The notes under the pieces were generated by a model, which had not been told where the DNA came from, did no database searches, and worked only from the letters and a program-made list of their open reading frames with translations. A program made the position numbers and the translations under genes. A stretch of DNA of 64,000 nt from NCBI GenBank assembly GCA_947561395.2, contig OX387182.1, positions 4,474,001 to 4,538,000 of the forward strand. The letters run 5' to 3'. The stretch is from Buxus sempervirens. Taxonomy: Eukaryota; Streptophyta; Magnoliopsida; Buxales; Buxaceae. Numbering within the stretch: position 1 is the stretch's first letter; each line of letters opens with the position of its first letter. This document shows, one piece after another, positions 1 through 12,120 of this stretch.

Positions 1-283
1 AGAATCTCCAATCCAACTCCAATTCATCAATATGCTCGTTATTCCTCAAAATGGAACCACAAATTAATCTTCCCAACATTCTTTAATCCAGCAATGCAGA
101 GGCTTTCATGAAGTTGCTTGATATGTTTGAGCCCTTCTATGCTTGATCCACTCCCTGCCCAAACCCACAAAAAGGTCAAAGTCTGAAGATTTGTCAATTT
201 ATCCATTTCCGATGGCATCCTTGCTAACGTAGAACAGCGATGAATATTAAGATGTCAGAGTTCAGTTAGGTTACCCATGTGAA
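1..283 (-). pseudogene. CNL LRR fragment at the window edge
   Basis: The minus strand matches the LRR-start segment of the CNL pseudogene at 25171-25427 almost base for base, including the part corresponding to the link between the first LRRs and the later ones. Homology stops abruptly after about position 283, where the sequence turns AT-rich and non-coding, so the upstream NB-ARC and CC parts are absent. No continuous reading frame remains. The rest of the LRR region would lie to the left of the window. I infer a third or fourth copy in the same CNL cluster; whether anything functional lies to the left cannot be seen. Confidence 0.75.
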
Positions 284-2021
284 AATTGGTTTTTAGTGAT
301 ATTTTTTCGACATAATTTTGATTCAGCTGCCTAATTCTTGTTAATTGATAATTAGTGATACTTTTTAAAAATAATTAGAAATCAGCGTCATTTTAATGTT
401 CATGAAAGGGCTTGATAGAATCTGGCTGATACTACTGAGTTGAAGTAGCTGTTATCGATCGATATTGGTGATACCGACTTATACTAGCTGATACAGGAAA
501 TATAATGGTATTTTTTCTTATTCATGGCTGACACTCCATCAAATTGGTTGATAGGACTCAATATCGGCCGAGTTTTTAAGCGATGCCCAAAATGCATCAA
601 CACCGTATATTCTCCACTAGTCGCCTGCAACAAGTGTTTTCCAATGTTTAGATAATTGGATCCCATAGAACACAATTGTGGCAAAAACATGAATGAATAG
701 TGATGTTCTACTTATGTGACATCATTGTCTCTTCTCAGTCGCAAAATTTCAATGGTTATGATGGTAAGGTAAGTGGATTACTTACATTCTCTACTTAACA
801 ATCTCATTTGGAGGCCGCAAACTAACTCTAAAATTTTGTCAAGTGTTGACTGTAAAGTGCTTACCTCGTTTCCATATGATTTGTTGTGAAGTCTAAATCA
901 ATCTTCACAAGATATTGGTCGAGAGCATGAGTTAGATCTGTGATTGACTCTAGCCCATGCTTGTTTTGAGATCTTGGGTTCAAGTAATAGGCTCTATAAG
1001 TATTTAGAAAAATGTTGTTCATCTAATTAATAAAGTAATAAGTTAAATAGCATAGGACTTAAAATTATCAATCGAGCAATCAAAACCAAATATCTTATCC
1101 CAACTAGGTATAAAACTTAAATTTTAAAAGTTAAAACACAATACTCACCTGCAAAGTGGACTTATCTTTGGTTTTTCTCATTGTTTTTTCCCATGGTTGG
1201 CTAAAATCCTTGCACATAGCCGTTTTATAGTAGTACTGATCTTTAATATGAGTTTGGGTTATAATGAGGGTTTTCTGTTTATAAAGTTAAGAAGAAGATT
1301 TCTTAAATTGTTGGTGGATCATCATGACTTTTGGCAACTTGGCATATGAGAGATTAAGAGATGTGGATGTAAGGGGTGGAGACGTGGAGGAAGGCGCATG
1401 CTTCTTTTTCCATTTTGTTTGCTGATGGACACCAAAATGTGGGTGTATGTTATTGTGTTTTATATCTTTTAGTTGTAACTTTTCAAAGATCAAAATTGAG
1501 GAGGAAAAGACTACTTAATTTTGGATTTTAACCAATTAATACATTTGACGAAGTAGCTAAAATTGGGCTGACAGAATTATCATTTTTCTTTTCAGTTTAA
1601 AACCAAACTAAATTTATGAAATTTCTAACTCAAGGCTCTTAGGAATGCCAAAATTTATTTTTTAACTCCATAAGAAATTTCCTTAAGTGGTTTCTCGGCC
1701 ATTATATGCCTGAAAAATGGTTTACGTGCTGTTGTCATAGATGTTTACAATTCTGTTTGTTTCTTGGACAAAATTACCAAAATAGTGTTCCTCTTCCAAA
1801 TTTTGGACTTTTTGGCATGCAGGTTGAGTCTAAAAAACATTATAGTTTCTGAACCGTGTTGTGGCAAGATGGTGGCTCACAAGCTATTTTTTCTTGTAGG
1901 CCTTTAAATAAATCTGGTCATCTATTTTTTGTTAACTTGAGAAAGCTTTAGAACATGCAATCAGATATTACTAAATGGGCATGTCATCTTATCCACATTT
2001 TTCAAAACATAAGAAATATTA
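284..2021. other. Intergenic, no gene seen
   Basis: AT-rich sequence with short chance ORFs only. I see no coding signature, no terminal repeats and no RNA gene. The first part begins where CNL homology of the preceding fragment breaks off. Confidence 0.6.
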
Positions 2022-2744
2022 AGATATTTCCGGCTTACAACTAGTGCAACAGTCTGTATCTTCTCCAGCTTATTTCCATCCACAAACCCATATTCCTTCA
2101 GTTCCAATGGGACCCCCGCCCCATTGCAGCCTTCCCCTCATCTTTCCTATAGAGGAGGTTATGTACCACCTCCACCTGCAGCAGTTCCTGGTGGCCTGAA
2201 CTCAAGGGAACAAATGCAGTATCCCAATAAAGGACCTCCAGTAGGTGCTCCTCAGGGGTTAGTAGAGGAATTCAGCTCACTTTCTGTTGGGACCTTCCCA
2301 GGATCAATTGATCCAGGGATTGATTCCAAAGCATTGCCAAGGCCACTAGATGGTGATGTGGAGCGAAAGTCTTCTGTTGAAATTTACCCATTGAATTGCA
2401 ATCCTAGATATTTCCGGCTTACAACTAGTGCAATACCAAATTCCCAATCATTGCTATCTAGGTGGCATTTGCCTCTTGGAGCTGTTGTTCATCCTCTTGC
2501 TGAACTCAATAAGGCTGAGAGTTGACTGAATTTGTAATTCTTATGTATTCAGTTTTCGTTTAATAATTTTGCTACCTTACGAGCTCTTTGCTTGTACATA
2601 TTCAGGATGAAGTGCCGATTGTTAATTTTGGACCAGCTGGAATTATTCGATGTAGAAGGTGTCAAGGATATGTAAATCCTTATGGGACATTTACAGATAG
2701 TGGAAGAAAATGGCGCTGCAACATTTGTGATTTGCTTAATGATG
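2022..2744 (+). pseudogene. SEC24-like COPII coat protein gene fragment
   Basis: SEC24 is the cargo-binding subunit of the COPII vesicle coat at the ER. The first open stretch (about 2050-2524) encodes a Pro-rich segment followed by the conserved block with PRYFRLTTSAIP and SRWHLPLGAVVHPLAE. A second exon, 2606-2744, is bounded by a good acceptor (ttcag) and donor (gtaagt) and encodes the Sec23/Sec24 zinc finger with CRRC and CNIC cysteine pairs. Nothing of the trunk, beta-sandwich, helical or gelsolin domains follows, and the upstream N-terminal region is missing, so this is a piece of a gene of about 1000 residues. A 28-bp piece of its own coding sequence (2406-2433) is repeated at 2022-2049, just at the left boundary. 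Probably a captured or transposed gene fragment; a SEC23 origin is less likely because of the Pro/Gly-rich N-terminal context. Confidence 0.8.
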
Positions 2745-5325
2745 GTAAGTCCCAAACTAAGTATAATCAATTTTGGTAAGTTCCCAATGAGTAAGTTCCA
2801 CCATGATACAAACATCTGTCATTTATTTCCTTGCTCTGGAACAGCTGAGTTATACCACACAATAACGCAATCAGTCCAGTCGCGAGGTCTGAATATATAG
2901 TAGGTATGAATCATAATTCCAATATTTTTTTATCTATTCCATATATTCCATGCTCCAAATACTAGAATGAATATCCGACGAGGTGGAACCATCTCTATCA
3001 AGATGACAGAACCATTCTCCATATTATCAATAGGATCAATTATAACAAGTCACACGCTCATATTCTAGAAATACAAAAACAAAGAAATGAATGATGGCAC
3101 ACCAGATATATCACGCCACTCTCATGCATCAGTGGCTAGACCATGCCCCATAAACCAAGAGAAGAATATAGCAGAAAAAAGTCACAAGGTAATCATATCA
3201 CACGGGGCATCCCTAGCCCAACCCACCAGCAAGGCACTGCCTTCTAGCTATATTTCAATGTAGCACACAGGGCAGTTCCTAGACTCCTTACTTACATATG
3301 GACTTTTAACTCTGACATAAAACTCCGTGAACCAGGACCATCAAACCACTCCAATTGCATAGCAAAATCTAACCTCGAGAATAAGCGTATTACTTAATCA
3401 AAAGAATTTATAATCACCAAATACAAAATTTCCCCCTCACTGTGCCTTGATATGTGTGCAAAAGTGAGAATATTACATTCGATGTAACCTTTGGCTTCAT
3501 TAGACAGTTTTTGGTATTTTTATGTCTATTGAATGTTTGTGAAATTAAAGGGCCATAAACCAGTATATTTCCCTCTGAAGCAGGGTATGGGGAGCGATGG
3601 ACTAATAATAGACTTCACCTTTAATTGTGAACTATTTAGCTGTTGCGGAGAAAAGAAAGAGAGTGAGTTGTGTGAGAAGAGGGCCAAATCTCCATTGGAA
3701 AAAATGGTTCATATTCTGGGTCCAAAGGAGAGGGACATCGTCAAACCACTTAAATTTTTTATGTTTTCTTCTTATACTTTCGGATTGTGCTATTCGGTTG
3801 CACAATTCACAACAATCTTTATGTATATTTATGTTCTTACCCAATATCTTCTCACTTTGAAATAAATTTTTGAGCTTCTAAAAATAGATCTTTTGTCCAA
3901 ATACCTGAAACACGGGAAAAAGGAAAAAAATGAGTATTTTATATTTTAGTTCCTTTTCCACTCTGTCCATCCATTCAAACAAATATAAATGCAAGGTTAT
4001 TGATTTTCACCCCTCTATTGATTTAGGATTAAGCACAACCAAAAAAAAAAATTTCTTAAATAGTTACAATTATTTTGGTTTTTTTTTTTTTTTAAACATT
4101 TTTTTTGGATGGCTTGAATAGATTATTAACCAATGACCGAGTCTAAAGGGTTGGTTTGGTTTAAGCTTATACTAAATCTATTAAAGCACATAAAAAAATT
4201 TATTTGAAGTGCGATCCAACAAGAGAGAGAGAGAGAGAGATTTAAAGAGCCTCAAAAAAAAAAAAAGAGAGAGAGACTTAAAGAGCTATCATGGAGTTTC
4301 GTAAATCATGGACCTTTTACACCTCGCTTTTAATGAATCATGGAGTTTAGAAATAGAGGGTATTTTCGTAAATCATGGACCTTTGTTTGTTTCTAATTTG
4401 GAAACTGAAGCGATGGAGGGTATTTTCGTCATTACCAAAAAAGAAACACAATAATAATTGGGAACAATGAACCTGTTAACGTAACAAAAACCCAAGTGCC
4501 GAAGAACGTTAATCCGTGTTCACATCAAAGAGCTTAGCAGCACAGGATTATTAATAACCGTTGATACAAAACAACAGGGAGCACTCGTTTCGTAAAAAGT
4601 TATACTCGGCATGATCCAAGGAAATTAAAACACTCATACCTACTTAACCAGTGACCTAATCGCACATGCTTTAGACTATGTTTTCCAAAAAATTAAGTAG
4701 TACAAGTAGGAGTCGGACACCATCAGCATCTCCAAGTAGGACGACTCCAAGAGTGTCCTCAGAATACCCTGCAAACAATTAAGGAAGGGTAAACGGCATC
4801 ATCAAACGAGGAAAAAAAAATGAAAAAAACTTAAGAAGAAGAAAAGAAACACAGTGACAGCCAAGGATGCTCATGACATCATGAAGCCTAAATGGTTAAC
4901 TCTCCGATATCAACAATCCATTATTGCAAAAGCTGAATATGTTAAGGCTGAGAAGCAAACTTCTGATCACACATACCTCCAATACAACTTCTATCACGAG
5001 CACACCAATTTAATCACATAAACATCCCGAATGCTAGAACCATCTCGTATGCTACAAAGAAGTGAGAACTAAATGACTTAGTAACTGTTGGAATTGCATG
5101 ATATGCCATGAAATATTAAAATCTAAGAGAGAGAGAGAGAGCGCCACAACGTTTATTTTTGTACACCTAAGATATCAATTGTAATCCTATTCAAGAGTAG
5201 GCATCATGGTAGAAACTATTTATTTATGTATAGCTGTATTGAAGGCTTTTGTTGGCTTGGAATTTCATTTCATTTTCCCTAAATTCCAGAAATGAAAGTT
5301 GAAACCCAGAATTAAAAACTAATAT
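2745..5325. other. Intergenic; duplicated CNL 3' flank in its right part
   Basis: No convincing gene between 2745 and about 4470. Short GA microsatellites occur near 4224-4240 and 5126-5141. From about 4474 to 5325 the sequence is closely similar to 27444-28368, the 3' flank of the intact CNL gene, in the same orientation. This marks the downstream border of the duplicated CNL unit. Confidence 0.7.
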
Positions 5326-7958
5326 TCAACAGGTTATGGGTTTAACTATGATTCTATTTGTAGAAATAGAACAAGTACTCGAATGAATATTAAATAAATA
5401 AAAAAGGAAAGAAGAAATGCCCTTACTATTATCTTCATCGGCTATTCTGATAATGGGTATATCGGCAATCTTGGGCCAATCTTCTCCTTTCTCCTCTTCA
5501 CACCGTTGTTCAAGCAGAGGACAGTCAAAGACACATAGTTCTCCAAGTGAGGAGGGCAGCTGTGGAAGTGCTGAGAGCTTCTCACACTGGTAGATTTTCA
5601 GTTCCTCAAGGGACTTGAGGGTGTGCAACCCCTCGGGTAGGGATACTAGATCAGGGAGATTTCCAATGTAAAGAGAGGTAAGACCAGGAGGCAGCACATC
5701 CACTGGAAAGTATACCAAACCCAAAAACCCTCCAATTGTCAAAGTTCTAAGAGAGGTGAGATGGTGAAGCCCCCATTTCTCACACTTAGAAATGGGATTC
5801 GTTCTTACACTGCTTAGGATTTTGAGCTCTCGTAGGTTGCAAGGAAACCCTCCCTCGGGAAAGGGATCTAGATTGGAACATTCAATTATGAATAAAGTCT
5901 GAAGAGACGTGACAGAGCGCAGGCCGTTTGGTAGGGATTGGAGACTCACACACCGACGGATTGCAAGCACCGTGAGGGTGGTGGGTAAGCCTCCATTCGG
6001 AAATGAGACAAGACTGGGACAACGCATGATACTCAAAACTCGGAGAGATGGAAGCTTGTGCATGCCGTCGGGTAGCGATGTGAGCTTATCACAGTACATG
6101 ATATCCAGATGTTGAAGAAATCTATTGCCCAAGATCATCCCATCCGGTAGGGATAGTAGATTCTTGCAAAACCAGATGCTAAGATGTTTAGGTAGGAAGG
6201 GAAACCCTGTAGAACTAGAAGAACCACTTGTTGTAAATGACGTTAGAGCTATGCATTCTCTTATCTCCAGTTTATCAAGAAAGTAATTGTTGCCGTTGTC
6301 ACTATTGTGCATCATCTGTGCAGGAAAGGTCTCCAAAGCGGGGCAGTCCTCAATACGAAGTTCTTTGAGTGTCGGAGGAAACTCTACCTTTCCTTCCATG
6401 CTTACCAAATCTTGCAAGTAAGACATCTTCAATTTTTGAAGAGAAGTGCAGTTCATCATCCGAATGTTCAATGTGCTGCAGGAACTAAGATCTACGATTT
6501 CAAGCTTGGAATTGAGCCTGCCGATGTGAAGATGTGGACATGAACTGATCCGCAAATGAGTAAGAGACTGCAAGGGTAGCAAATTTTCATCATCTGACAA
6601 GCACACAAGTTGAGGACACTCAACCATGGTCAGAGTTCGAAGAGATGCAAGGCACTGCGTACCTCGTCTGACCCCATCTGACGACAACTTAACAAGCTCA
6701 CCACATCCTTTGATCTCTAATTCTTCCAATGATTTTAAGTATCCCAATAATGACCTTCCTTCTTCTTCAAGAGGTATTAATAGATTCTCGAGATTCAAAA
6801 TTCTAGAAATAATCAAGTAGCTAAGTGGTGGAGGAGCAGAGTCTACCACGCTTCTCAAGACCATCGCATCACATTCCTCTACCTCTAATCTGTAGAGCAC
6901 CGGGAGGCACCTTGGTAGTGCAACCAATTTTGGACAATTCTGTATCTTCAATTTCTCCAACTTTACAAATTGCTGGGATAACTTCCGTAGTTGAGAACAA
7001 TTAGATATCTCAAGCTCACAGAGACGAGGGAATACTTCTTCACGTTCTTCTTCAATCCCAAGCCATTCTTCCCAATCACTCATACCTCTGAATACCAATT
7101 TCTCCAATGATGGAAACAGTTTAACACTTCCATAGAACTCAGCACCCACAATTTTTACTCCCCACAGTCCCTCAATCAGGAGATACCTGAGGGAGGGTAA
7201 ACATCCAAGGGAAGGGAGTAGCCGGCATCTTCTACAAGCAATGAGTTCTAAGTTTTCCAACCGAGAGTAGAACGAACATCCCAACCAGCTTGGTAATGTT
7301 GCACCATAGTACCATTTAATAGAGAGCATTCTGAGATTTGTGTGGGGTCGTAGATCCTCAATCGTTGCTGTTTCCTTAGCGTCATTTGTGGATTCAAGGG
7401 ACTCCCACTACAAAAAAGTGATGTTTCAGCGGCGGGAGGTGAGCAACTTTTAGCAGCGGTCTTTTAGTGACCGCCACTAAAAGTTATATATTCTTTTTTA
7501 ATCTTCTCGACTTTTCTTCACCTCTCTTTCTTCTCTTTAGTCGTTCTCCTTCTGTAAGTTCGTCTCTTTCTCGCGTTTTCCACCGCCTGTGTCTTCCCTG
7601 TCCCTCTCTCTTATCGGCAAATCATCCCTTTCCACTCCTCTCCCAATCTTTCTGTCTCTCTCGTCTAAGCTCTCTCGCTCTCTTTCTCACTTTGAATGTA
7701 AGGATTTACCTTTACAGATCAGAAGTAGACAATAGCAAAGACGGCGACAATGCTCTGATCCGACTCTTTGCAGATCTATTAGATTTTTGTTATGTATAAT
7801 CATCACATTTGTTTGAAATGATGGACAGAAACAGAGGAGACAATCCGGCATAAAATCTCTAAGAAGAGGAAGTGCTTCCGTATTGTTCTTCTTATGTCAA
7901 AGGAAATCGTGGACACCGAAAAGTAATTCTCTGGCTGTCGGTCATCTTCTCGGCGGAA

Positions 7959-8463
7959 ATGACTAGGAATAGCGGAGAGAGGCCAGAGAAGGTTGAACGT
8001 TCGGGTCCTTCGCGGGCCAGTTTTCAAGGGCTTCACGTTCTTGTTGTTGATGATAGCCTTGTGGATCGGAAGTTTATTGAGCGTTTGCTCAAGATCTCTT
8101 TTTGTAAAGGTTGGTCTCAGAAGCCTTTTTCCTCAGCTTAGATTGCTAGAGAATATTGGTTATTCAATTCGGTTCTGGTTCTTCCCTGATAGACATTCAT
8201 TCGAAAATTTTTAGTTACGGCGGTTGATAGCGGAAGGAGAGCTCTACAAATCCTTGGTTTGGATGAGGAAAAGAAATCTGTTGATTTCGATGTAAGCGTA
8301 ACTGATCAACATCGAGTTTAAATTAGAGTTTGATATATGACTTCCGATGATTCGCTGATCTGTATCTGATAATTAAATTTTTTAGGGTTTAAAGGTGAAT
8401 CTGATAATCACGGATTATCGCATGCTCAGGATGACTGGATATGAGCTTCTGAAGAAAATTAAG
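7959..8463 (+). pseudogene. Captured type-A response regulator (ARR-like) fragment
   Basis: Three exons with consistent phases can be read: 7959-8109, 8215-8291 and 8386-8463, joined by introns ending in ttag. Together they encode about 102 residues of a cytokinin-signalling receiver domain: VLVVDDSLVDRKFIERLL with the acidic pair, then VTAVDSGRRALQILGLDE, then VNLIITDY with the phospho-accepting Asp and MTGYELLKKIK. The usual CMPG of type-A regulators reads RMLR here. The C-terminal half of the receiver, from the exon that would follow KKIK, is missing. A CT-rich stretch upstream (about 7490-7950) looks like the gene's 5' UTR. Type-A is preferred over type-B because the protein starts close to the receiver and has the VDRKFIERLL helix. 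Confidence 0.88.
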
Positions 8464-8882
8464 GTCATGCTATCCTTTTTCTCGCTCCCTTCTTGTGGTT
8501 TTTGCTTAGAGAAATAGGTTTGATTCGAAGAAATTAAACCAATACTTATCTTTGTTTGTTTGTTCTTATGTGCAAGAACCAAAAGAGATGTAGGTTTTTA
8601 GCAGGTTAGTAATAGTTTGGCAACACTCTTCTATTCTTCAATTGAACGTTTTTAACAGATCCGGTGCTATTTATCAGTTAAAATTCAATTTCTGTCCTTA
8701 AGTGTTCCCATTTAATATTCTCAAATCTGATTCAAGACTGATGAAATAAATTCAGTAATTAATAGTTTTCATTATAAATTTGTCTTTTTATAATCTCTAT
8801 TTATCCTCCAGCAATGCATTTGCGCTGTCTCTGCTCACCCAACTCCGAAGACCTTCACTTCACTACCGAAGCTTTCTCAACT

Positions 8883-9055
8883 ATGGCTGTGGAAGTATGT
8901 GTTAGGGCTGCCGTTGGTGCTCCTGATGTCCTTGGCGAATGTAAGATCTCGCTTGCTCTCGTGTTTATTGTCGTTATTTCTAGATGGATTGCAAATGGCT
9001 TTTGATGGAATTCTGTGTTGGTTGATTGATCTCAGGCCCATTCAGCCAAAGGGTG
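8883..9055 (+). pseudogene. Captured dehydroascorbate reductase (DHAR) fragment
   Basis: Exon 1 at 8883-8940 encodes MAVEVCVRAAVGAPDVLGE, the N-terminus of plant DHAR, a GST-family enzyme that regenerates ascorbate from dehydroascorbate with glutathione. After a gtaaga donor and a ctcag acceptor, the next 20 bases (9036-9055) continue in phase as CPFSQRV, the active-site motif with the catalytic Cys completed across the junction. Homology then stops in mid-exon and unrelated sequence follows. About 70 bp of 5' UTR-like sequence precedes the start. The native intron position is kept, so capture was from genomic DNA, not from cDNA. Confidence 0.88.
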
Positions 9056-10189
9056 ATAAAAAGCATTATCAGTGTGGTCCTATACAGGCAAGCAGAATTA
9101 TATGTCATTTCTTTATTACTTATTTTTATTGGGGTGGTCTTCTTTTTATACTACATATTATGGTCCCAAAAAATGTATCCAAAGCCTCAAGGTGACACTT
9201 GACCAATACTTATGGTACATAATTAGATTGTTTATTTAGAATCTTCGTATGTCATAGAATGTCATTGATAGGATGGATGTTGGCATTGAATACTGGGTTA
9301 ATGCATGCTGAATAGGCCTGAAAAAGCATCATTGTACAAGGAATGGAGAAGACTTGCAAACAATTTTACACTTGAATTATATAATTTTGATAATAGAGTT
9401 TACACCTAGACATATACTATACTAAGAAGCATTAGCTGTTTGTCTTATCAGTTCTGCTCCTTGGCTGAGAACCCAGAACTAGAAACGATGCTATCAATAA
9501 CAGATACCTATAAAGTGACTGTTGTTCCAGGTTTCCACCTCAAATGTACCATAAACTTAATATGGGAGTGGGATATCTGGGATTTCATTCCTTGCTGCAG
9601 GGGTCTACGTGGTTCTTGCATATTGTTTGCTCAATTTTGTTTGTAAGAAGTCCATAAATATCTTTGCCATAAAATTTAGGTAAGTTGGACCATGGAAAAT
9701 GACATACTTGATTTTTCGTGCGTGATTTTTGGCCGCTAGCTTGAATGCTTCATGTACTTAGATCAGGTAACGACATTGCTGCCTTCTTGGCAAAGGCAGG
9801 AGCTTGGAGATCAAATTTCTTTGTTGATTCTCATGTGGATGATAATAGGGGGCTATGATTAGCTGTATCCTTATTAGATATTGTAGTACTATATTGTGCA
9901 TTCAGTACCTGTCTTGGGCATGATTTAATTTGTCTCTGGTAAAGACACCCAGAACCTACCAAAAATTCTGTGAAGTCAACCTATAATTATTTGTAATTTC
10001 TTCAGGTAATTTCATGACTGGTCAACCATTGTCACAAAATGAACCATGTTATGGTTCTGGATTTTATGCTGAACCACAGATGAATTTTAATGAGAATCTT
10101 ATGGAGCTGAAATTATATGGAAAGAGGAAGCATGACATTATTTGGTTATTTATATTTATTAGTTTCAACTCTTTTAATTTTTCTCTCAG
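9056..10189 (+). other. Unidentified exon-like pieces inside the CACTA element
   Basis: This stretch contains several short open pieces with coding-like composition: around 9056-9093, 9450-9535 (NPELETMLSITDTYKVTV), about 9768-9850 (NDIAAFLAKAGAWRSNFFVD) and 10012-10080. Some are flanked by AG or GT. I do not recognise the source gene or genes. A 21-bp piece of the PRPP synthetase coding sequence (10328-10348) is repeated at 10089-10109, so the interior has been scrambled. Confidence 0.45.
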
Positions 10190-10398
10190 GAAGTTGCTTG
10201 TTCTATGGGTCTGAATCTTGGAAAGATCAAGATAAAACGGTTTTCTGATGGTGAGACTTATGTCCAGTTGGAAGAAAGTGCAAGGGGTTGTAATGTATTT
10301 TTGGTGCAGCCAGCATACCCTCCAGCAAATGAGAATCTTATGGAGCTGTTAATAATGATAGATGCATGTTTAAGGGCATCTGCAAAGAATATCAGTGG
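10190..10398 (+). pseudogene. Captured ribose-phosphate pyrophosphokinase (PRPP synthetase) fragment
   Basis: Following a polypyrimidine tract and tctctcag acceptor, one open exon encodes about 68 residues with [33 protein letters not shown] and [20 protein letters not shown]. This is the N-terminal domain of PRPP synthetase, which makes phosphoribosyl pyrophosphate for purine, pyrimidine, His and Trp synthesis. Homology ends just after ASAKNI, before the ATP and metal sites that would follow, so no catalytic protein can result. Confidence 0.88.
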
Positions 10399-10639
10399 TC
10401 ATTCCAGTGCCAAGCAGCAGATGGCACAAATAATATAAATAATATTGCATAAATGGGATCAGAACATGGTTTTTATGTCTTTTGTAAATTTATTATTTGG
10501 AGCGCTATTGTGGTGAGGGGCGCTACTATCCGACTATGATCAGAAATTTGTACGTATGCTTGAGCATGAGCATTTGGGTACGTGGAGCAAGATAGGAGCG
10601 CCACTGGGGTAGGGGGCAGGAAGCATGTGGGACGGCCAT

Positions 10640-10735
10640 TGGGTAGGGGCAAGCGGGCAGGGGCAGGGGCAGGGGCAGGGGCAGGGGTAGCGGGCAGCGG
10701 GCAGCGGGCAGCGGCAGCGGCAGGGGCCTAGGTGG
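10640..10735. repeat. GC-rich short tandem repeats (GGGGCA and GGGCAGC)
   Basis: Directly repeated ggggca units pass into gggcagc units. The tract lies in the right subterminal region of the CACTA element and creates a spurious Pro-rich frame on the other strand. Confidence 0.85.
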
Positions 10736-12120
10736 ACGCGCCAATAAAAGAATTTTTTTTTAAGAAATGCAACACTACTGCGGCTGCCGCTAAATCTCTC
10801 AAAGACCGCCGCTAAAAGATTTAGCGACGGTACCTACTGTGGCGGACGGCTGTCGTGTCGACCTGTTTTTAGCGGCGGTTTGTTTGCCTTTACCGGCGGT
10901 CACGATTCGCCGGTAAAGGTCTGTATTTTTGTTGTGCCCCTTTCGCCACCTCTATTTGGGAATCCCCAATTCAACCCCAATTTGTCGATATGCTCCTTGT
11001 TCCCTAAAATGGCACCATGAATACTGTTCACAACATTCTTTAGTCCAAAAATGAGGAGTTCTTCACGAAGTTGCTTCATGTCCTTCAGCCCTTCGATGCC
11101 TGACCCACTATTTGCCCCCACAACAAAATAAGGCAACGTCTGTAGATTTGCCAATTTACTCATTCCCTGTGGCATCCTTGTTAACTTAGAACAGCCACGA
11201 ATATCGAGATGTCGGAGTTCAATTAGGTTGCCCATGTCACTAACCAAATCCGTGAGGCTGGAGCAACCTCTTAGTAATAATGTTTGCAAATTCAAGAGCA
11301 TGCTCATGGAGACAGGCAACTTTGTAATCCGAGTTGTGGAGAGGTCGAGGTACCTAAGATGCGTCAACTTATCAATTGATTCAGGCAACTCAAAATTTCG
11401 CCGAATTCCATTTAAACTCAACACACGTAAGCATTGTAGTCTTGAAAACAGATATTCTGGGAGCTGCTTCGGTACGTAGGAATAAAGTACTCTTGGGAAA
11501 TGCAAGAGTAAGGTGCGCAAGTTTTTTGTTTCGTTAAGTACCTCGATTCTAGACATCGTCAGATATCTTTTTGTATGAACAAGTGCATAGCGAGCCAAGG
11601 ACATGTCTGTCTCAAATGAATTATCGTCCTCCAATCCATCCCTAAAGTGGAAGCATATTCCTCTGGAGACATATCGAGCTAAATCATGCATGAGATCATG
11701 CATTACAAATCCTCTCAATCCTTTTTGAAAGAATGATCTAGATAACAGCTCTCGAAAATAGTCATCACCTATATCTTCCATTCTCCTTTGCCCTTTTGGC
11801 TGCAAAAAGCCTTCTGCCATCCATAACATGATCAACTCTTTCTTGTCAAATATATGGTCTTGAGGGAATATGGCACAATATGAAAAACACTGCTTCAAGT
11901 GAGTGGGAAGATAGTGATAGCTCACTTTAAGAGATGGAAGAATATCGACGCTCTTGTCCTCTGCCAGCTCCCAGATTTCGCTATTCAAGACGAGTTCCCA
12001 TTCAGCAATGTCCAGCTGACCACATAAGATGCCTCCAAGTGCCTTTACTGCCAAAGGCAACCCATCACATTTTTTTACGATTTTCTCTGCAATGGACTTG
12101 AACTCTGGATGTGCATCGGG

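Larger units (their letters stand above)
7406..10936 (+). mobile_element. Non-autonomous CACTA (En/Spm-type) transposon carrying host gene fragments
   Basis: The element starts CACTACAAAAA and ends TTTTTGTTGTG, inverted termini of the CACTA superfamily. Both ends carry subterminal repeats built on GGCGG or GCGGCGGT and their complements (7428-7480 and 10790-10915). The neighbouring intact CNL shows the empty site: removing the element restores it, with a 3-bp duplication TCC on the left and CCC on the right (one mismatch). No transposase reading frame is present. The 3.5-kb interior holds fragments of at least three unrelated genes, all on the plus strand: a type-A response regulator, a dehydroascorbate reductase and a PRPP synthetase, plus unidentified exon-like pieces. 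It sits in the LRR region of a minus-strand CNL gene. Movement would need transposase from a related autonomous copy. Confidence 0.9.

Noticed and set aside
3533..3865. Overlapping frames of 77-110 codons with a mildly coding look
   Set aside because: No recognisable family, three frames on both strands are open at once, and no splice or promoter context was found.
7467..7799. 110-codon Ser/Leu-rich frame near the CACTA left end
   Set aside because: Composition follows a CT-rich stretch that looks like 5' UTR of the captured response regulator; no domain is visible.
10526..10744. 72-codon Pro/Leu-rich frame on the minus strand
   Set aside because: Produced by the GGGGCA/GGGCAGC tandem repeat in the CACTA subterminal region.
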